From contig JARGFV010000105.1 in the NCBI GenBank assembly GCA_029210545.1, positions 1 to 8,374 on the forward strand: a stretch of 8,374 nucleotides of DNA, in the 5' to 3' direction. The stretch is from a bacterium. GTDB taxonomy: Bacteria; BMS3Abin14. Shown here in pieces: positions 6,539 through 8,374 of the stretch. How positions within the stretch are numbered: the stretch's first letter is position 1; every line of letters starts with the position of its first letter. The notes beneath the pieces were generated by a model, which was not told the origin of the DNA, did no database searches, and saw only the letters and a list, made by a program, of their open reading frames with translations. Both the position numbers and the translations under genes were made by a program.

Positions 6539-8140
6539 TTACTCCGTTTTTTCGGGCCTCTGGTCAGCCTGGTCCCAGAGAAGCTGGAATACGCCTATGC
6601 GCTTGGCGATCCCCTCCAGAACGAACAGGTACTTCTCGTCCTCGGAAACAGCGATCCCGCTCGGGGAGGCAATGGCCAGGTTCCCCGATTTGTCCTTATT
6701 CGTGACGCTCCAGTGAAACTCCCAGTTTCCGTCCTCGTCCTTGCGGAAAATCTGGACGTTGCTGGCCCTGATGTCGGCCGCGTACAGGTTACCCTTCTGT
6801 GTCAGGTCGATGCCGTAAATAGAGCTGAACTGCCCGATGTTGGAACCCAGGTTCCCGGTACTCTTTATCCGCTCATTACCTTCCGAGTCAAACCCCTCGA
6901 TGGTGAAGATGCTGCTGATGAGAACCTCGCCATCCTTGTCGATCTTCAGGTATTTCGGGGTGTCGACTTTCCAGCGTGGCTCCGGTATTAGCTCAGCATC
7001 CGGGTCAAAGCCCACGGTCTCGATGAGTTCGCCGTCTGCAGTGTAGCGGACCAGCCTGAAGTTATCGGGATCGGAGATGATCAGGTTACCGTCCAGATCG
7101 CAGACCAGGTCATAGGGGTTGGGGTTGGCCACCTTCTGCTTGTCCAGCTTCTCCCCGTAAACCAGTTCACCGGGTTTGGGGGCTGGTATGGGGAACTGGT
7201 TCACCACGGTGCGGTTTGCAAGGCTGAGTTCCTTGATAACCCTCTGGGGCCTAGACTGGATGACGAAGACGCGGCCATCACAGACAGCAAGCCCCCTCAG
7301 GTGGTCCTCATTGGGGAAAATCTCCTCATAATCTTCCATGGTCGCCGGTGTAGTGATATTAGGGAAATAGTACAGCTTGTTGGCCGTTACCAGGGCCTCC
7401 TTCCCGAAGATCTCCATGTCGAACCCACCGAACTCCATAAAGATCTGCGTTACCTGGGTTGTGGGGACAAGAAGCCTGGGGATTTTTTTCTCGTCGGCCG
7501 CGGGAGCCTCAACTACCAGGAGCTGGGCCTCCGCCGACGGTGAAAAAGAAGAAGCCTTTCCGCTGGAATCCTTTGACTTAACGGCATATTCGTAGGTCTT
7601 GCCGGCTTCCGGGGTGGCGTCGTCGTAGCGGGTGGTGTTAACGGAAGACACCATCTTAAACTCCCCCTCACCCTTTACCTTGCGGAAAACATCGTATATG
7701 AGCGCTCCCGGTGCCGTATTCCAGCGAACTGTTATGCGCGTCTCTGACGGAAGAACCGCCAGGTTTCCCGGAGGTTCAAGAATGATGATGTTAATAAGGC
7801 TCTCAACCGAAAGGGGACTCTCGGCCCCCGCAGCATCAACGGCTGAAACCTGATATTTGTATTCTCCACCAGCCGTCGGCGCGGGGGCAATGAACTGCAT
7901 CGCTATCGATTCAGTGATCTTCTTGCCGTTCATATAAACATTGTATTTCACGGCGCCGGGTATGGGTGACCACATGATAATGATCTGGGGTCCCGCCAGC
8001 ATGGGGAAGCCCGGCATGAAGTTGGGCGCCGGTAATGCGGCCGAAGCCGGCTGGGGCAGCACCAGACCGCACGCCATAACGGCCACGGCGAGGAGCACCC
8101 CAAGTGCTTTAAAAGTTCCGTTCATTTTGATCCGTTTCAT
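6539..8140 (-). CDS. Exported protein with two Fn3-like domains and an NHL-type beta-propeller
   Basis: The product has 533 residues. A long Sec signal (about 1-34) ends in PASA. Two fibronectin-III-like domains follow: about 37-120 (W-SPIPGAVKYNVYMNGK, YKYQVSAVDAAGAESPLS) and about 122-210 (VRWNTAPGALIYDVFRKV, YEYAVKSKDSSGKAS). From about 225 the pattern changes to NHL/six-bladed-propeller repeats, with blades visible near 282-315, 342-370, 394-415, 440-467 and 492-517, each a dG-lyv-D-n-rv-f type strand set. The only cysteines of the mature chain, C287 and C347, occupy equivalent V-C-D positions in adjacent blades and could form a disulfide. AAGGAGG at 8152-8146 lies five bases before the ATG, supporting this start. 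It is first in the minus-strand cluster, 248 nt before the cytochrome gene. NHL proteins usually act as binding scaffolds; a role in cytochrome assembly or surface attachment is inferred. No enzyme motif is visible. Confidence 0.88.
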   Translation of the reverse strand: MKRIKMNGTFKALGVLLAVAVMACGLVLPQPASAALPAPNFMPGFPMLAGPQIIIMWSPIPGAVKYNVYMNGKKITESIAMQFIAPAPTAGGEYKYQVSAVDAAGAESPLSVESLINIIILEPPGNLAVLPSETRITVRWNTAPGALIYDVFRKVKGEGEFKMVSSVNTTRYDDATPEAGKTYEYAVKSKDSSGKASSFSPSAEAQLLVVEAPAADEKKIPRLLVPTTQVTQIFMEFGGFDMEIFGKEALVTANKLYYFPNITTPATMEDYEEIFPNEDHLRGLAVCDGRVFVIQSRPQRVIKELSLANRTVVNQFPIPAPKPGELVYGEKLDKQKVANPNPYDLVCDLDGNLIISDPDNFRLVRYTADGELIETVGFDPDAELIPEPRWKVDTPKYLKIDKDGEVLISSIFTIEGFDSEGNERIKSTGNLGSNIGQFSSIYGIDLTQKGNLYAADIRASNVQIFRKDEDGNWEFHWSVTNKDKSGNLAIASPSGIAVSEDEKYLFVLEGIAKRIGVFQLLWDQADQRPEKTE

Positions 8141-8374
8141 TGTTACCTCCTTCTTTCTCCGTCAGTGTTTACGCAAGTTTCATTCCATAAAATTGCCATT
8201 CACAGCGGAAACCTGCCAGGCATTTTATCTTTATTTTCAGCAGGTTGCCATTATCTCTCCAATTTACTGCTTATAGCTGTCCTCAAGCACCTCCGTTGTG
8301 TGTGTTAAGACTCAACATGTGGGGGAAAAAACCCATGACCCAAGTCTCGGAATGGAAACAGAATGTACCGGACT
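8141..8374. other. Upstream region of the propeller gene; no gene supported
   Basis: This stretch holds the AAGGAGG ribosome site of the propeller gene (8152-8146), the inverted repeat at 8210-8246 and AT-rich segments where a minus-strand promoter is likely, but I find no convincing -35/-10 pair. From 8317 a plus-strand frame starting with ATG stays open to the window edge (19 codons). The minus strand is also open over most of 8317-8374, so coding here cannot be decided. Confidence 0.4.
8210..8246. repeat. Inverted repeat upstream of the propeller gene
   Basis: AACCTGC (8210-8216) and GCAGGTT (8240-8246) form a perfect 7-bp inverted repeat around an AT-rich 23-base spacer. The arms are 30 bp apart, close to three helical turns, so they could be paired half-sites for a regulator. 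They could also form a hairpin in the propeller gene's leader RNA. The distance to the start codon is about 70-105 nt. Confidence 0.35.

Noticed and set aside
8199-8226. Possible sigma54 promoter upstream of the propeller gene (TGGCAGG then CCGC on the minus strand)
   Set aside because: The GG and GC elements are separated by nine bases rather than the required ten, and the TTGCA half is absent.
8317-8374. Start of a divergent plus-strand gene (ATG at 8317 or 8335, open to the window edge)
   Set aside because: Only 19 codons are visible, which is easily open by chance. The ribosome site is weak, and the minus strand is also largely open over the same bases.

Overview
The window (about 55% GC by eye) reads as part of a Gram-negative, anaerobically respiring bacterium rich in multiheme cytochromes. 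Five complete genes all encode exported proteins, with Sec signal peptides or a lipoprotein signal. The main one is a 14-heme c-type cytochrome. Cytochromes with doubled CXXCH motifs beside NHL-propeller and parvulin-like genes are typical of Desulfuromonadia/Geobacter-like lineages and some related phyla. I infer that kind of host, but the sequence alone does not fix the taxon.

Layout. Positions 1-233 hold the 3' end of a TPR protein gene (+). At 327-1382 (+) is a secreted SurA-N/parvulin-like chaperone. At 1416-1442 a strong GC hairpin sits between convergent genes and probably terminates both. The remaining genes lie on the minus strand and read leftward in this order: an Fn3-Fn3-NHL beta-propeller protein (8140-6539), the 14-heme cytochrome (6290-3984), a TlpA-like thioredoxin with a CNNC active site (3852-3352), and a large parvulin-family lipoprotein (3303-1486). 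Gaps are 248, 131 and 48 nt. The 248-nt gap carries a good -10 box and a phased 9-bp direct repeat, so the cytochrome probably has its own promoter. The 131-nt gap carries two hairpins that could set the cytochrome:thioredoxin ratio. The right end (8141-8374) is the upstream region of the propeller gene and contains an inverted repeat but no gene I can defend.

How the genes could work together (inference): the cytochrome needs 28 reduced cysteines for heme attachment, which a periplasmic thioredoxin could help supply. The parvulin-type chaperones would escort or fold the exported polypeptides, and the Fn3-NHL protein would be a surface or periplasmic partner. This resembles clusters that build extracellular electron-transfer cytochromes, possibly filaments. 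The most striking direct observation is that the 14 hemes fall into seven tandem two-heme modules of about 100-125 residues. The parvulin lipoprotein also lacks both histidines expected in its parvulin domain.
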